The notes beneath the pieces are model-generated. The model saw only the letters and a list, made by a program, of their open reading frames with translations, was not told the DNA's origin and made no database searches. From Ceratodon purpureus (taxonomy: Eukaryota > Streptophyta > Bryopsida > Pseudoditrichales > Ditrichaceae), in contig CM026426.1 in the NCBI GenBank assembly GCA_014871385.1, forward strand, positions 55,113,375-55,177,374: DNA of 64,000 nucleotides. Direction: 5' to 3'. This document shows positions 44,140 to 55,319 of the stretch, piece by piece. The stretch's first letter is position 1, and each line of letters starts with the position of its first letter. Made by a program: the position numbers and the translations under genes.

Positions 44140-45020
44140 AATTAGTGTGGAAATGTGATCCAAATAAACATACTGCACGTTAAACGTTTTAACGTGCACG
44201 CGTCACTTTTGACGTTGTTTTAACGGGTTCTGTCAAAGAGTGTCAACTTGAATTTTGAAGTGACGGTTCAGCGTTAAAGATAACAATGGGAGACAGGGAC
44301 GCGTCAACTTTGACAGAGCTTTGCTTTGTGGAAGGTAACTTTTCCGGGGAGTTTTTTACCTCACAGTAGTTCTTTAATGGATGAATTTAGTCACATCCCA
44401 CGTCAGCACGTTTCTTTTAACATAGAGGGTGTTCAGATTGACATGGGAAACGTTCAACTGCGTTATTAAAAACATAGGTCTAGGGTTTAGGTTTTGTTGA
44501 CGTGGCGGCTAGGTTGTCTGTGAGCTACATCCTAGGGGGTGTCAACAGTGACGCCCGCGTCTTGGATGACATAAAAACGCGTCACACTGCGTTTCAAGAA
44601 ACATATGGACGTAGTTGACGTGTCCCCTATGCATGTAAGCTACAGATGACGTGGCGGCTAGGTTTTCACGAGGTCTATGTCCTAGGGGGTGTCAATAGTG
44701 ACGCGCGCGTTTTGAGTGATTTAAAAACACGTCTAATTGACACGCGCGTTAACTTAAACGTGGGATGCATTGCTACATGTTTTGATGTGAAAGTGTCACT
44801 ACTGACGTAGTTTTAACGTGAACGCGACAGATTGGACGCAGGTTTAACGTGATAGCGTCACGATTAACAAAGTGGTAACTATTACAGTAGTTTTAACGTT
44901 CACGTGTCATTGATAACGTTGCTTTAGCATGCATTGCCTTGTGAACGTTACTAAAAACGACAACTGCTGTTCAGTAGACGTGAAACTGCGTTACGTTAAA
45001 CATCATTTAAAGTCATTTGA
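44140..45020. repeat. CACTA-type terminal-region repeats (left)
   Basis: Dense words TGACG, AACGTG, TTTAACGTG and GCGTCA recur every ~20 bp. There is also an ~85-bp direct duplication starting TGACGTGGCGGCTAGGTT and continuing CCTAGGGGGTGTCAA (44,499 and 44,648). Confidence 0.7.
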
Positions 45021-45038
45021 CATCAAATCTGTGAAGAT

Positions 45039-45809
45039 TCAATGCTCACTATCTGATGAATCGTCGAGGAGGTGGTCTGCTTCCTCATCCTCAGTGTCCG
45101 CTGCTAGGGGACCAACCATGTGCCTTTCTACAAAGGACCCATTTACTATGAAGTCCTCCGAGTCTGAAGCTTCGGGTCTACTAGTGTCAATGTTATTGGC
45201 ACGTGATGAAATAGGGCCGGTAATCTGTGCATCTGTGTCGTCCTCTTTTTTTGCGAATGCGCGACCTCCGCGGCTGCCTCGAACATCAACCTTGCAGACA
45301 ACCTTCCACGGCCCGTCGTCGGTCGCAAAAAACACTTGCTGTACATGAATGGGAAAAGCAAATGATTGGGGACGAAGAGGTGCTCTGTATTGATCTGCGA
45401 AGTTCACGGAAAGGAAGCCGTGTTCATCCCACTTCATTGTAGGAGCAGCACCTCCTATTCTTTCTTTAACCCAAGAACATACAAGAACTACGACGCACGT
45501 ACGCCTGTAGTCTAATTCCAATATTTCTTCAACATGGCCCAAATACTCCTCTAACTCTGCCCCTCCATCATCTGTGAAAGATGCATGCACTCCACTGTCC
45601 ATAGTGGTGTTTGAAGCTTCAACTGAGCGGCAACGAAAGTGCATGCCATAAGCCTTCATTGACCAATATGCGGTTGCATTAAACGACGGAGGCCTCGACA
45701 AATCAAACGTGGTTTGGTCGATGCGCCTCGAGCCAGTGGCACGGTCGGTGGCAACCGCGGCAGTCAGCCAATTTGGAAAGGGTGGCAAAGTCCGCAGCTT
45801 TGAAGGCAT
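45039..45809 (-). CDS. DUF4216 exon of the CACTA transposase
   Basis: About 256 residues. GVHASFTDDGGAELEEYLGH, VEEILELDYRRTCVVVLVCS and DEHGFLSVNFADQYRAPLRP match DUF4216 order, followed by FAFPIHVQQVFFATDDGPWK. The acidic C-terminus (DTEDEEADHLLDDSSDSEH) is typical of these proteins. This exon is open throughout. DUF4216 is a C-terminal module of plant TNP2-type proteins with no assigned activity. Confidence 0.8.
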   Translation of the reverse strand: MPSKLRTLPPFPNWLTAAVATDRATGSRRIDQTTFDLSRPPSFNATAYWSMKAYGMHFRCRSVEASNTTMDSGVHASFTDDGGAELEEYLGHVEEILELDYRRTCVVVLVCSWVKERIGGAAPTMKWDEHGFLSVNFADQYRAPLRPQSFAFPIHVQQVFFATDDGPWKVVCKVDVRGSRGGRAFAKKEDDTDAQITGPISSRANNIDTSRPEASDSEDFIVNGSFVERHMVGPLAADTEDEEADHLLDDSSDSEH

Positions 45810-46164
45810 ATCTGAGGGCCTCCGTCTCCTTCAAGAAGGTCTTCCACGATGGCGCTGGCGGCGTAGTGACGACCTAGACTCCTGTTCCACATCGTACGCT
45901 CTGAAGTGCGCAATTATGAAGACATGTCAGAGCTGTTGCGTTAGATTTAAGGGAAACAATGTTCGCAGTGACACGTTTTAACGCGTTTGCAGCCATTTTA
46001 ACGGGTGTTAACATGAATTCTGGTGACGTTAACATAAACTCATATTTCCAAAGACATTAAATCATGTTTACGGACGTTGTCATATGAAGGGGGAAAAAAG
46101 CAAAGAAGGGTCACAGCCACAATTTAGGGTGTCACCGTCTGTAGTGCTGAAGTGAGGCGGCGTT

Positions 46165-46695
46165 TGTGATTACAAAGTTGTGAATCCATTCACGAAGAGT
46201 GCGGGACATCAGTCGCCTTACTCCCTTGCCCTCCACCATTTCATCGTGCATTGCCTGCTCTTCATTTGCGTCCCACACTCTGCGGGATGTAGCGCCGTAA
46301 CGTTCCATGTACTCTGAGCAGAATCCAAGTGTTTATTCCATAGAGTATGCCTCTGCCATGCAACCCTCGGGCCGAGCGTACGAACGCACATAATCCTTGA
46401 GGGTCTTCATGTATCTCTCCATTGGATACATCCAACGACTCTGAATTGGGCCACATAGAAATAGCTCCTCCATGAGATGCACAAGAAGGTGCGCCATGAT
46501 GACCATTGAACCTAGAGGAAACTCGCGCTCAATTATACAGAGTGTCTCGTTCGCGTCTGCAACCCATTCTTGTTCTTTGGCCGGGTTGACTGTGCGACTG
46601 CACAAGCGCCTAAATACCCTGTTGACTCTCATGATGCAGGTCCGGACTTCGCAATTCAAATCGACATTCCTCAGTGACACGGGTAGAATCTGCAA
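46165..46695 (-). pseudogene. DUF4218 exon of the CACTA transposase
   Basis: PVSLRNVDLNCEVRTCIMRV, EREFPLGSMVIMAHLLVHLM and EELFLCGPIQSRWMYPMERY match the DUF4218 pattern, as does MKTLKDYVRSYARPEGCMAE. A TAA (near 46,335) interrupts the frame before TLGFCSEYMERY. The homologous frame runs to about 46,165. Confidence 0.8.
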
Positions 46696-46995
46696 ATGCC
46701 AAAAAAAGAGTTTAATAGAATGTCAGAAAGTACGGAATTAATATTCTGTTTACATACTACAGAAAAGTACATGACGTCTCATTGTTCTCAAGGGACATGA
46801 AATTGGATACGTGCTATGTCGTTAACCTGGGGTTACCCCTTGTTTCCAGTATTGCGGAATTGCGTTTCATCAAGTTTAAAATAACAGGAAGCAACATCTT
46901 CTGACGTCAACATTACGTTACTCATTGTTTCAAGTAACGTTACACTGCGTTTCCGAGGAATTTAGCATAACACGAAGGAACAAGCTAAAGTATTA

Positions 46996-47482
46996 ACTAA
47001 AACATTCCATTGACAGGAAATAACACATTGCTTGTATCTCTATAGCTGACACACATTCCATACGTCAACCTAAACATAATAGCAACAAAGAATTGAAATT
47101 TGATTACTTGCTGCATTAGGATGTGAAAGTCATGGGATTTAATAAATCTAAATCTTCCTTCAGACACCTTTTTGTGAATGGCGCCTGCATAATTCTGTGG
47201 CACCTTCGTCGATCCTATTACAGCTAGCATGTCAGTCTTCACTTGTGGTAGGAGAACATAAGGTGCGTGTGGCATGAATAGCCGGCCGTCTCTGCCGTCG
47301 GTCTGTCTGAGCCATAAGTTAGACCTCACTCCCATATCTTTGAAGTCCAGGTGTCCTCGAGGAAAGTCAGTCTCTCCAAACAGAGTCTTTATTATATTTT
47401 CACAAAGGTTTTTCTCGCAATGCATGACGTCCAAAGTATGCCTGATGAGCAAGTCCTGCACCACATTGACGGCCACAGTCAA
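46996..47482 (-). pseudogene. transposase_21 C-terminal exon (DVMHCEKN motif)
   Basis: It contains LDVMHCEKNLCENIIKTLFG, the best-known signature of TNP2-type transposases, and KTDMLAVIGSTKVPQNYAGA (the V-P-x-x-Y-x-x-x-I region). Flanked by introns rich in TGACA/ACGTT repeats. Confidence 0.85.
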
Positions 47483-48539
47483 AATTCTAAAATTCTATAT
47501 ATTTCTTTGGGATGACAAAAAGTGACGTTTTCAAGTGACATAGGTTGACAGGGTTTAACGGTGTTCAGTGTTTAAAGTGACGGTACTCTATGTCACAGGT
47601 TCATCATTTAAAGACATCATGGTGACGCAAGATAACAGAGTTTTATGTTACGGTGCGTCTCCTGCACTTAAACGTATCGACGACTGGAGGAAAAATAAAA
47701 AGTAGTAAGCGACATGGCCCAGACCTTCCAATATGGAAGGGAATAAAGCGCGGAAATTCTCGTCACTCCGTGCCGCCTTACAGGATCCCCTGGACCGTCT
47801 GCCCTGCCACCAGAGGCAATGTACGCCTCTCTTTCTTGTGCAAATTGCAGGACATCATTGCCTGTCATCCTTGAAGAGGAACAACCTCTCTCTTCAAGAC
47901 CGTTGAAGCGCATATCGGTACGGAATGCATGGTCCTCCGGAAGACGCTAGCGTGCACCTACGTACACTATCTTCTGGCCGTTCGAGCCCCTCGCACTTCT
48001 GGAAACAATGTTCGGACCACAAACTGGGCAAGCTCTTTAGCCCTTGGTTTGTTGTCCGAAAATCAATCCATAAGCGGGAAAATCCGAAATTGTCCACATG
48101 ATGAAAAAGCGTTTTGTGAGTAACCACGGCGGTAGATTGTAAATTATCAAGAGAACAAGCCACGTTGAATGAGACGTACTCCGAATCGAAAAAGGGTTCA
48201 GGCCATCAAGTGACAGTGCCATGCGCACGTTTCGGTTTTCCGCTTGAAATGTGGGATCTATGACTCCAATGTGTTTCCAAGCGAGATTGTCGATTACGGA
48301 GTCCATTACGAGCTTGTCATCCTTGTTCGTGGTCACCCCCGCGCTCTGAATGCCACTTCAGAAGCTTTGCAATTGCAGGAGAGCCAAACATGCGCCTCAA
48401 CCTCGGAATAAGGGGAAAGTGCCTTACAACCTTTGTCGTTGCTATCTTCGTACCTTCATACAGATACAGAGAACAGTACATAACGTCACAGATGCCACAA
48501 ATTGTATGACACATGACACAAACAATGCGTCTAAGATGA

Positions 48540-48740
48540 CATGAATGCATTCTTAATGGTGACATAAAGTGCGTTTCAGATGACATAGACTGAGTTACTC
48601 ATGACATAAATTACGTCTCCAAAGACATATACTGACTTACAGATGTAGAAAACTGAGTTGCAGATGACATAAGGTGCGTTACGGATAACACACACTGAAA
48701 TTCCTTATGACATACACTACGTTACAAATGACACAGAGTA
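48540..48740. repeat. ~21-bp tandem repeats inside the transposase intron
   Basis: About nine units aligned on TGACATAnANTGCGTTnCAnA, 20-22 bp each: TGACATAAAGTGCGTTTCAG, TGACATAGACTGAGTTACTC, TGACATAAATTACGTCTCC, and so on. Confidence 0.75.
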
Positions 48741-49599
48741 CCTTCTCTATATCTGCTTTTCCCGCAGCGAATACATGATTCGCAGTCCGCGTGCTCACCA
48801 CGAAATAGAACACAACCTGCAGGACAAGCATGTATAACATTGTACGCTAGTTCGAGTGCCTGCAGCATTATCTTTGCCTTGTAGTGCTTTGCAGGCAAGA
48901 CGTTTCCTTTTGGAAGAAGCTCCCCCGATAGATAATGAAGCAGCTCAGTTACAAATGCGTTGCTCACCCCATGCGTCGTGCACAGTGTCATGATGACAAC
49001 CACTGCTGAAATTAGGCTTACAGGACTACCGAGATACACTGGATGTGAGGCCTCCAAATATAGTAACTCCAACGCCTCAACTCTGCTATCTGCAAAGTCA
49101 GCTTCATCAGTGTCGTCGTTGGGCCTATTCTCGGAATCTTGCGCGATCTCCTGTAATTCTTCAGCGGTTCGCAAAGTGTCCTCAAATTGCTTATGAACAT
49201 CGTGGTGGCTAGGCGGATCATCACCTGTGTGTTCGGGTTCAAGATGCTCAAAAACCTCTTCATTGCGGCCATCATTGTCTACCGTCCACTCCTCATCGCT
49301 GTGGTACCATGCTCCATCCTCCGGGTACCCCTCTGGGGGATCTCCTCCAATCATAGAGCGGTACAGAAATGGGTCGCGTCCATACGATTTCAGATGCTTA
49401 GTTATTGCTCGCATAGGCAAGCGTCGGCCTCCGTGACAGTACATGCATGGGCATGATTACCTCGTTATAGGAACCTCCCTGCTTGCAGCGAATTGAAGTT
49501 CGTGATGGTGAATTATCTCCTCACTCGATCTCCACTTGCGTTTTCTACTATGGAACGCCATTTCTGCACAGGAGACCATCTGATGGATTAGGACGCGGA

Positions 49600-49900
49600 C
49601 TTCATCCAGCTAATGATGTAATTTACTCATCTGTAGTTCAGCGTAAGCTTCGTTTAAAGTGACAGTAGAACGCGTTTTAGAATGCGTTATATGCCATTTC
49701 ACGTGACATAAAACATAATACGCAAAGACGGTACATAATCATATATCGCGTTTCATGTGACGTGACATGACGTCTTTGTAGATGTTACATTATGTCACAA
49801 CATGTTTTCTATGACGGAAGCTGCGTGCAGCGTGACACATATGACGTAGTCAAATCATATATCCAAAGCGATATTGCCATTTTCAGGGGCTCCGTAGACG
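49600..49900. repeat. TGACAT/ACGT repeat cluster 5' of the transposase
   Basis: Same ~21-bp word family as in the intron (GTGACAT, ACGTAGTC, ACGCGTTT, TTATGTCAC). Confidence 0.5.
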
Positions 49901-49985
49901 ACGGTATGTCTGCTGCCAGTAATGCGTATCACACACTGCCGATTTGATAGCTCTCCTACCGCTCATGGATCCAGCACTGTTTGGA

Positions 49986-50510
49986 TCACTCAACAGAGTA
50001 GTCTAATTTGTCCCAGCCTTCGTGATCTTCAAGGGTGATTGCTATATCAGTCTCCTGTGTCGCTGAAGACGTAGGTATCGATGAACGCTTGGGCAACTGC
50101 GACACGTACATCTTCCCGTCCCCAACGGCACCAGCATATGGATTGGCCGTGCCTTTCGATGTCCTCAAAGCAATTGGTCTGATCATTTTTGGCTTCCAAC
50201 TCGGGCTTGCGATCCTTGGAATGTTCCTCAAACTGCAAAGTTCACAATATGGGCCTAATCCGAACGGATTCAAGGTACGCATGTTTTCCGCTTCACTGAT
50301 CACAGCCCCTTCACTATCACTGGGGATCAAATACTCATCTAGATTTGAGAGGATAAGGATCACTTCACGCTCTTCCGCACTTGGAATCCAAACTTCATGT
50401 TCCCTTTCTGCCATCCCCATATTGCTTGTATCTTGCGCACATTTGAGGCATCTCTGTCTTTTTGGGTCGACCATATCCTGAGGCTCATGTATTGTTTCAA
50501 GTGACGGCAT
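49986..50510 (-). CDS. uncharacterised ORF in the CACTA element
   Basis: 174 residues, partly charged, with two Cys pairs (RCLKCAQ and YCELCS) that could bind metal, and the acidic segment SNLDEYLIPSDSEGAVISEA. It lies directly upstream of the transposase on the same strand and between repeat clusters. It is probably an upstream exon or accessory gene of the element. No family is recognised. Confidence 0.4.
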   Translation of the reverse strand: MPSLETIHEPQDMVDPKRQRCLKCAQDTSNMGMAEREHEVWIPSAEEREVILILSNLDEYLIPSDSEGAVISEAENMRTLNPFGLGPYCELCSLRNIPRIASPSWKPKMIRPIALRTSKGTANPYAGAVGDGKMYVSQLPKRSSIPTSSATQETDIAITLEDHEGWDKLDYSVE

Positions 50511-50679
50511 ATCACGTCTTAGTAGATTTTACGATACGTTAGAACGCGTTCCCAATGACGCAAAATGATGACGCAGTTCACGTCACAGTTGACATTACAT
50601 CACGTTACAGGATATCACATAGTCAGATCCAATAGCGGCAGTGAATGCATCCATAAGATTGGTAACAACGAGCATATCA

Positions 50680-51310
50680 ACGCAGCCTACGTCAATGTAG
50701 GCTGCAGCCAAAAAAGCCCACCCACTCTCAAATCATATTATACAAATTGTGGAATTTAATAACCACCAATTTGCAGCATCCAAACAAAACTTTTAAGTGC
50801 CAACTAAAGCATTTCAACGAGCAAAACAACACAGCCTACGTCAACGTAGGCTGCAAGCAAAAATAAATAAAATGAATACTTATCCCACCCCCTCTAATCA
50901 TAAAATATAAATTCTGAACCAATAATATACCAATATCTATATAGAACTCAACCAAGCGTATAAACGCAACATATCAACGCAATCATTGAGCTAATATAGT
51001 ATTTAAACCCTACTAAATCTTAAAATCTGCAGATTTCCAAGCTGAAAGAAGCATCATGCACGCAACCATATCAGCGACGGACTAGCATAGCAACCAACCT
51101 AACCATATCAACGCAGCCTACGTTAATGTAGGCTGCAAGCAGAAAACAGTAAAATGCATATCATACCTCCCCCCCCCCCCCCCCCCTCAACTCATAAAAA
51201 AACATAATTTGAAATGCTACAAACGCATCGCTCACAAGTTGACAACGAGCATATCAACGCAGCCTACGTTATCATAGGCTGCAACCAGCCTAAAACAAGA
51301 TGCATTCACA
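50680..51310. repeat. scattered palindrome copies (left of the dense array)
   Basis: Copies at about 50,682 (GTCAAT centre), 50,832 (GTCAAC), 51,113 (GTTAAT) and 51,259 (GTTATC) of the GCAGCCTACG...CGTAGGCTGC palindrome, spaced 145-280 bp. A C18-20 run lies at about 51,168-51,187. Confidence 0.85.
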
Positions 51311-51385
51311 ACCCCCTTCTCTCAAACTCCCTTCTTACTTGATGCTGACAGAAGCACGTAAAATTGCCAACACCAACATATCAAT

Positions 51386-51431
51386 GCAGCGTACGTTAAC
51401 GTAGGCTGCAACCAGCCCCCAAAAATAAAAA

Positions 51432-51472
<41 letters not shown>

Positions 51473-52313
51473 GCAGCGTACGTTAACGTAGGCTGCAACC
51501 AGCCCAAAAACAAACCAAAAAAAAAAAAAAGAGAAAAAAAGAAGAAGAAGAAAAAAGAAGAAAAAAAAATGCAGTCTACGTTAACGTAGGCTGCAAACAC
51601 CCCAAAAACAAAATTAAAAAAAAAAAAAAACAGAAAAAGAGAAGATGAAGAAAAGAAAAAAGAAAAAAACGCAGCCTATGTTAACGTAGGCTGCAAACAG
51701 CCCAAAAACAAACCAAAAAAAAAAAAAAAAAAAATAAAGAAAAAGAAGAAAAAAGAAAAGAAAAAAAAACGCAACTTACGTTAACGTAAGCTGCAAACAG
51801 CCCAAAAAAAAAAAAAAAAATAAAAATAAAGAAGAAAAAAAAAACGCAGCCTACGTTAACGTAGGCTGCAAACAGCCAAAAAACAAAAAAAAAAAAAAAA
51901 AAGAAGAAAAGCAGAAGAAAAAGAAAAAGAAGGAAACGCAGTCTACGTTAACGTAGGCTGCAAACACCCCAAAAACAAAATTAAAAAAAAAAAGAAAAAA
52001 AAAAAAAACGCAGCCTACGTTAACGTAGGCTCCAAACAGCCCAAAAACAAACAAAAACAGAAAAAGAGAAGATGAAGAAAAAAAAAAAAAAAAAAAACGC
52101 ACTCTACGTTAACGTAGGCTGCAAACAGCCCAAAAACAAACAAAAAAAAAAAAAAAAAAAAGAGGAAAAAAAATAAAGAAAAAAAAAACGCAGCCTACAT
52201 TAACGTAGGCTGTAAACAGCCCAAAAACAAACCAAAAAAAATAAATAAATAAATAAAGAAAAAAAAACGCAGCCTACGTTAACGTAGGCTGCATACAGCC
52301 TCAAAACAAACCA

Positions 52314-52344
<31 letters not shown>

Positions 52345-52777
52345 GAAGGAAAAAGAAGAAAAAAAAAAACGCAACCTATGTTAACGTAGGCTGCAAACAG
52401 CCCAAAAACAATCAAAAAATAAAAAAAATAAAAAAAAAGAAAAGAAGAAGAAAAAGAAAAAGAAAAAAAACGCAGCCTACGTTAACGTAGGCTGCAAACA
52501 ACCCAAACACAATCAAAAAAAAAAAAAAGAAAAAAAAGAAAAAAAAAAAAGAAAAAAAAAAAGAAAAAAACGCAGCCTACGTTAATGAAGGCTGCAAACA
52601 GCCCAAACACAATAAAAAAAATTAAAAAAAAATAAAAAAAAAGAAAAAGAAAAAAAACGCAGCCTACGTTAACGTAGGCTGCAAACAGCCCAAACACAAT
52701 AAAAAAAAAAAAAAAGAAAAAAAAGAAAAAGAAAAAAAACGCAGCCTACGTTAACGTAGGCTGCAAACAGCCAAAAA

Positions 52778-52808
<31 letters not shown>

Positions 52809-53039
52809 GCAGAAGAAAAAGAAAAAGAAAGAAACGCAGTCTACGTTAACGTAGGCTGCAAACACCCCCAAAACAAAATTAAAAAAAAGAAAAAAAGAAG
52901 AAAAAAAAACGCAGCCTACGTTAACGTAGGCTGCAAACAGCCCAAAAACAAACCAAAAAAAAAAAAAAAAAAAAAAAAAAAGAAGAAGAAAAAAGAAGAA
53001 AAAAATGCAGCCTACGTTAACGTAGGCTGCAAACAGCCC

Positions 53040-53099
<60 letters not shown>

Positions 53100-53138
53100 T
53101 AAAAAGAATAAAACGCAGCCTACATTAACGTAGGTTGC
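51386..53138. repeat. tandem array of ~20 copies of a 24-bp palindrome in A-rich spacers
   Basis: Each unit is GCAGCCTACG, TTAA, then CGTAGGCTGC, a perfect self-complement with a GTTAAC centre, followed by AAACAGCCCAAAAACAAA and a poly-A/AAG spacer. Starts (by eye): 51386, 51473, 51571, 51671, 51771, 51846, 51938, 52010, 52099, 52190, 52269, 52371, 52472, 52572, 52659, 52741, 52836, 52911, 53007, 53115. Spacing is 72-108 bp. Substitutions are often matched on both arms: unit 51,771 reads CAACTTACG and CGTAAGCTG. Confidence 0.95.
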
Positions 53139-53139
53139 A

Positions 53140-54300
53140 AACAGCCCAAAAACAAACAAAAAAAAAAAAAAAAAAAAAAAAACTCAGACCACGTTAACGT
53201 AGGCTCCAACTCTCTTGAAATGAAATTTAACTCTATTTCTTAAATCATACAATAATGCGTAATCCATACATCCAAACACATACCATATACTCCACCTAAT
53301 CTACTGTCAATCACCACCTCTGCAGCAAGCATACCTGTGAATGCTTGCATGATGTGATAAGATGCATAATCCCAATGTCGAACCTGTCCTTTACAATAAG
53401 CTCTGTTCTACCTTAAGAATCAAACAGCTCACAAGTATTGAAAACCCTCGAAATCCCAATCACGCACTCCCACAAGATTACACAAGTTTACACAACTTAT
53501 CACAAGTTAAACGAGCGCTGCAGTAATCGATCAGCCAGAGACTGTACACAACACAAAGCTTAGAACTATTCAAGGGGTATGAAAGAGCACTTGAAGTAAT
53601 ACTAGACTGTACATAATTCTACACCATCTTCTTCCCCAGCTCCATTACACTTTCCATATCTGATGATATGCTAACTCTAATAGATATATCTGATGATTGT
53701 TCGCATTGACAATCTGAACCTAGCTGACCTAGAATGGACTCTTATGTGCATTCACCGGCCACCTTCACTCAAGAACCGGCCCCACTAACAACCGAGCGCA
53801 TAATTTACAGAGATACCAATGATAATTAAAACTTACATATACACCATATCTCCACGACATAGACACCATATCACCGCAGCCTACGTGAACGTAGGCTGCA
53901 CCCAGAATGGAATTCAATGTACTCTCAGACCCCCTATTAAAACCTGCTAAGTTCTGATCACCAGTCGGTCACACATGTTTCACATAACAACATTCGTAAG
54001 GGAGCTCGTTCTCGAAGCCAAGCAATTGCATGTCAAATATTCGGACTCTTCATGTAGAAAGCAGGTGGGACTGTGGCTGACCAAAACATGCCCGCTGATA
54101 CAAAAGTAAACAAGCTTTCATGTAAACAAGAATTTGACGGCAGCCTACGTCAACGTAGGCTGCCTTCTCCATGACAAAAAAAAAGAAAGTCAACCCCACC
54201 CCCCCCTCAAATAAAAATACACAAATGCATTGTAATGTAGGCACTAAGAGTATAGGCTATTAGCTTGACCTAGTCAATGAAATTTCCGGCCATTACCAGA
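53140..54300. other. non-coding, with isolated palindrome copies
   Basis: A degenerate copy is near 53,182. Clear copies lie at 53,876 (GTGAAC centre) and 54,140 (GTCAAC centre). No gene is recognised. Confidence 0.6.
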
Positions 54301-54319
54301 GACCACGAATGGTAAATAA

Positions 54320-54570
54320 AACTGACAGTAGATCGCGTTACATCACGTCATTGTTGACATTACATCACGTTACAGGTGACACTAATTACGTCACAAATGA
54401 CATTTCATCCCGTCACCAATGACAGATGCGGTTGTCGCAAATGACGTTAAATGACGTTTAATTTGACATGACATTACGTCTATGTTGACATTAGATCACG
54501 CTACATATGACGTTAGATTTGGTTGTATCACGTTAAAAATGACAGATATAGAAATCATATCGCGTTAAAA
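54320..54570. repeat. ~21-bp TGACATTACATCACGTTA repeat cluster
   Basis: Units such as TGACATTACATCACGTTAC, TGACACTAATTACGTCAC and TGACATTTCATCCCGTCACC repeat with ~21-bp period, same word family as the intron of the transposase. Confidence 0.75.
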
Positions 54571-54770
54571 AAGCTGGTGCTCCTTGTTATAGATGATGCT
54601 ATACTGTGTTAGAGACAACGTGTTAGCACATTCAAATCACAACACGGAAGTAAGGGACATGTACCTGATTACTGCCGGCTATTTTGAATGGCGCACGCCT
54701 ATAGGGTCACCTATTGAAGATCACTTATGGCAGCCGGATTACCTTGCATCATGCGGATCCGAACACAGAT

Positions 54771-55088
54771 ATGGCGGCGGCTTCATTAACTTCGTCCTAC
54801 GAGCAATTGCGTGATGCAATTGTGTACGCAAACAGGAGGGAGGTGGAGCTGCGATTGAAGGAGGCAGGTTTCGACCCGAACTCTGCGTTGAGGTTATGCC
54901 CCTCTCGTGCGGGTTCCTTGATCAGGTCCTCTGCTACTCCAGGCGAAGCACCAAGTCGGAGAAAACGGCGTAGCTCATGCGTGGAGTCCAACTTCCAGCC
55001 GAGGCGGAGCTCGCGCCAACGTCTACGGGTGGCGTACCAGGAGGGAGCGGAGGAAGCGACGCCCAAGCCAGCTTCAAGCCCCCGAACT
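54771..55088 (+). CDS. first exon of an uncharacterised basic protein
   Basis: ATG at 54771 (MAAASLTSSYEQLRDAIVYA) opens 106 codons, followed by a strong donor, GTAAGTAAACCC. The exon has a helical YEQLR...NRREVELRLKEAGF start and a basic, possibly nuclear-localising segment (SRRKRRSSC, then PRRSSRQRLR). A SYExxRxxR...RRSSR layout is reminiscent of the N-terminus of some plant B3-domain and transposon-linked proteins, but no DNA-binding domain is seen here. It lies on the opposite strand to the transposase; further exons were not found. Confidence 0.45.
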
Positions 55089-55319
55089 GTAAGTAAACCC
55101 TAAACCCTATGCTATAATTTCTGGGCTCCTTAATTCCTCTTCGCAGCATCTCAATTTGATAGAGAAACACGTTTCATATTACAATTGTATACTGTATGTT
55201 AGATTCCATTCATTGGGCAGTGACTTCTGGGTGATGAGCGTACGATTCTAGGGATTAGTGTCAGGTTCAAACTTCAGAGTCTCTGCCACCATTTTCTGGA
55301 AGTTAGGTGGACGGCATTG

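Larger units (their letters stand above)
45039..49560 (-). pseudogene. CACTA TNP2-type transposase, multi-exon, decayed
   Basis: In order on the minus strand: transposase-associated zinc-binding start (SCPCMYCHGGRR... AITKHLKSYGRDPFL, 49,455-49,380) preceded in frame by a TAA; acidic linker; a Cys-pair end (CESCIRCGKSRYREG). An intron (48,741-48,454) follows. Transposase_21 core: VVRHFPLIPRLRRMF, then after a G-run frameshift at ~48,342, IDPTFQAENRNVRMALSLDG, NPFSIRSTSHSTWLVLLIIY, NLPPWLLTKRFF, DFPAYG. After stops, RACPVCGPN and LYSLPYWK. After a further intron, the hallmark LDVMHCEKNLCENIIKTLFG. DUF4218 (46,695-46,165) and DUF4216 (45,809-45,039) end it. The product would cut and paste the element; here it is inactive. 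Confidence 0.85.

Noticed and set aside
51386..53138. CRISPR-like array (repeats with spacers)
   Set aside because: Repeats are full palindromes and spacers are low-complexity A-rich sequence. The context is a eukaryotic transposon with no cas genes.
51322..53159. Minus-strand ORFs rich in Phe with repeated AAYVNVGC
   Set aside because: They are translations of the poly-A/palindrome array (poly-T gives poly-Phe) and have no independent coding signal.
55095..55112. Interstitial telomere at TAAACCCTAAACCCTA
   Set aside because: Only two repeats inside a likely intron; telomere-box-like words are common in plant genes. Used only as weak taxonomic evidence.
54714..55170. Minus-strand ORFs opposite the 54.77-kb exon
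   Set aside because: Shadows of the plus-strand exon, which has a good start and a consensus donor.
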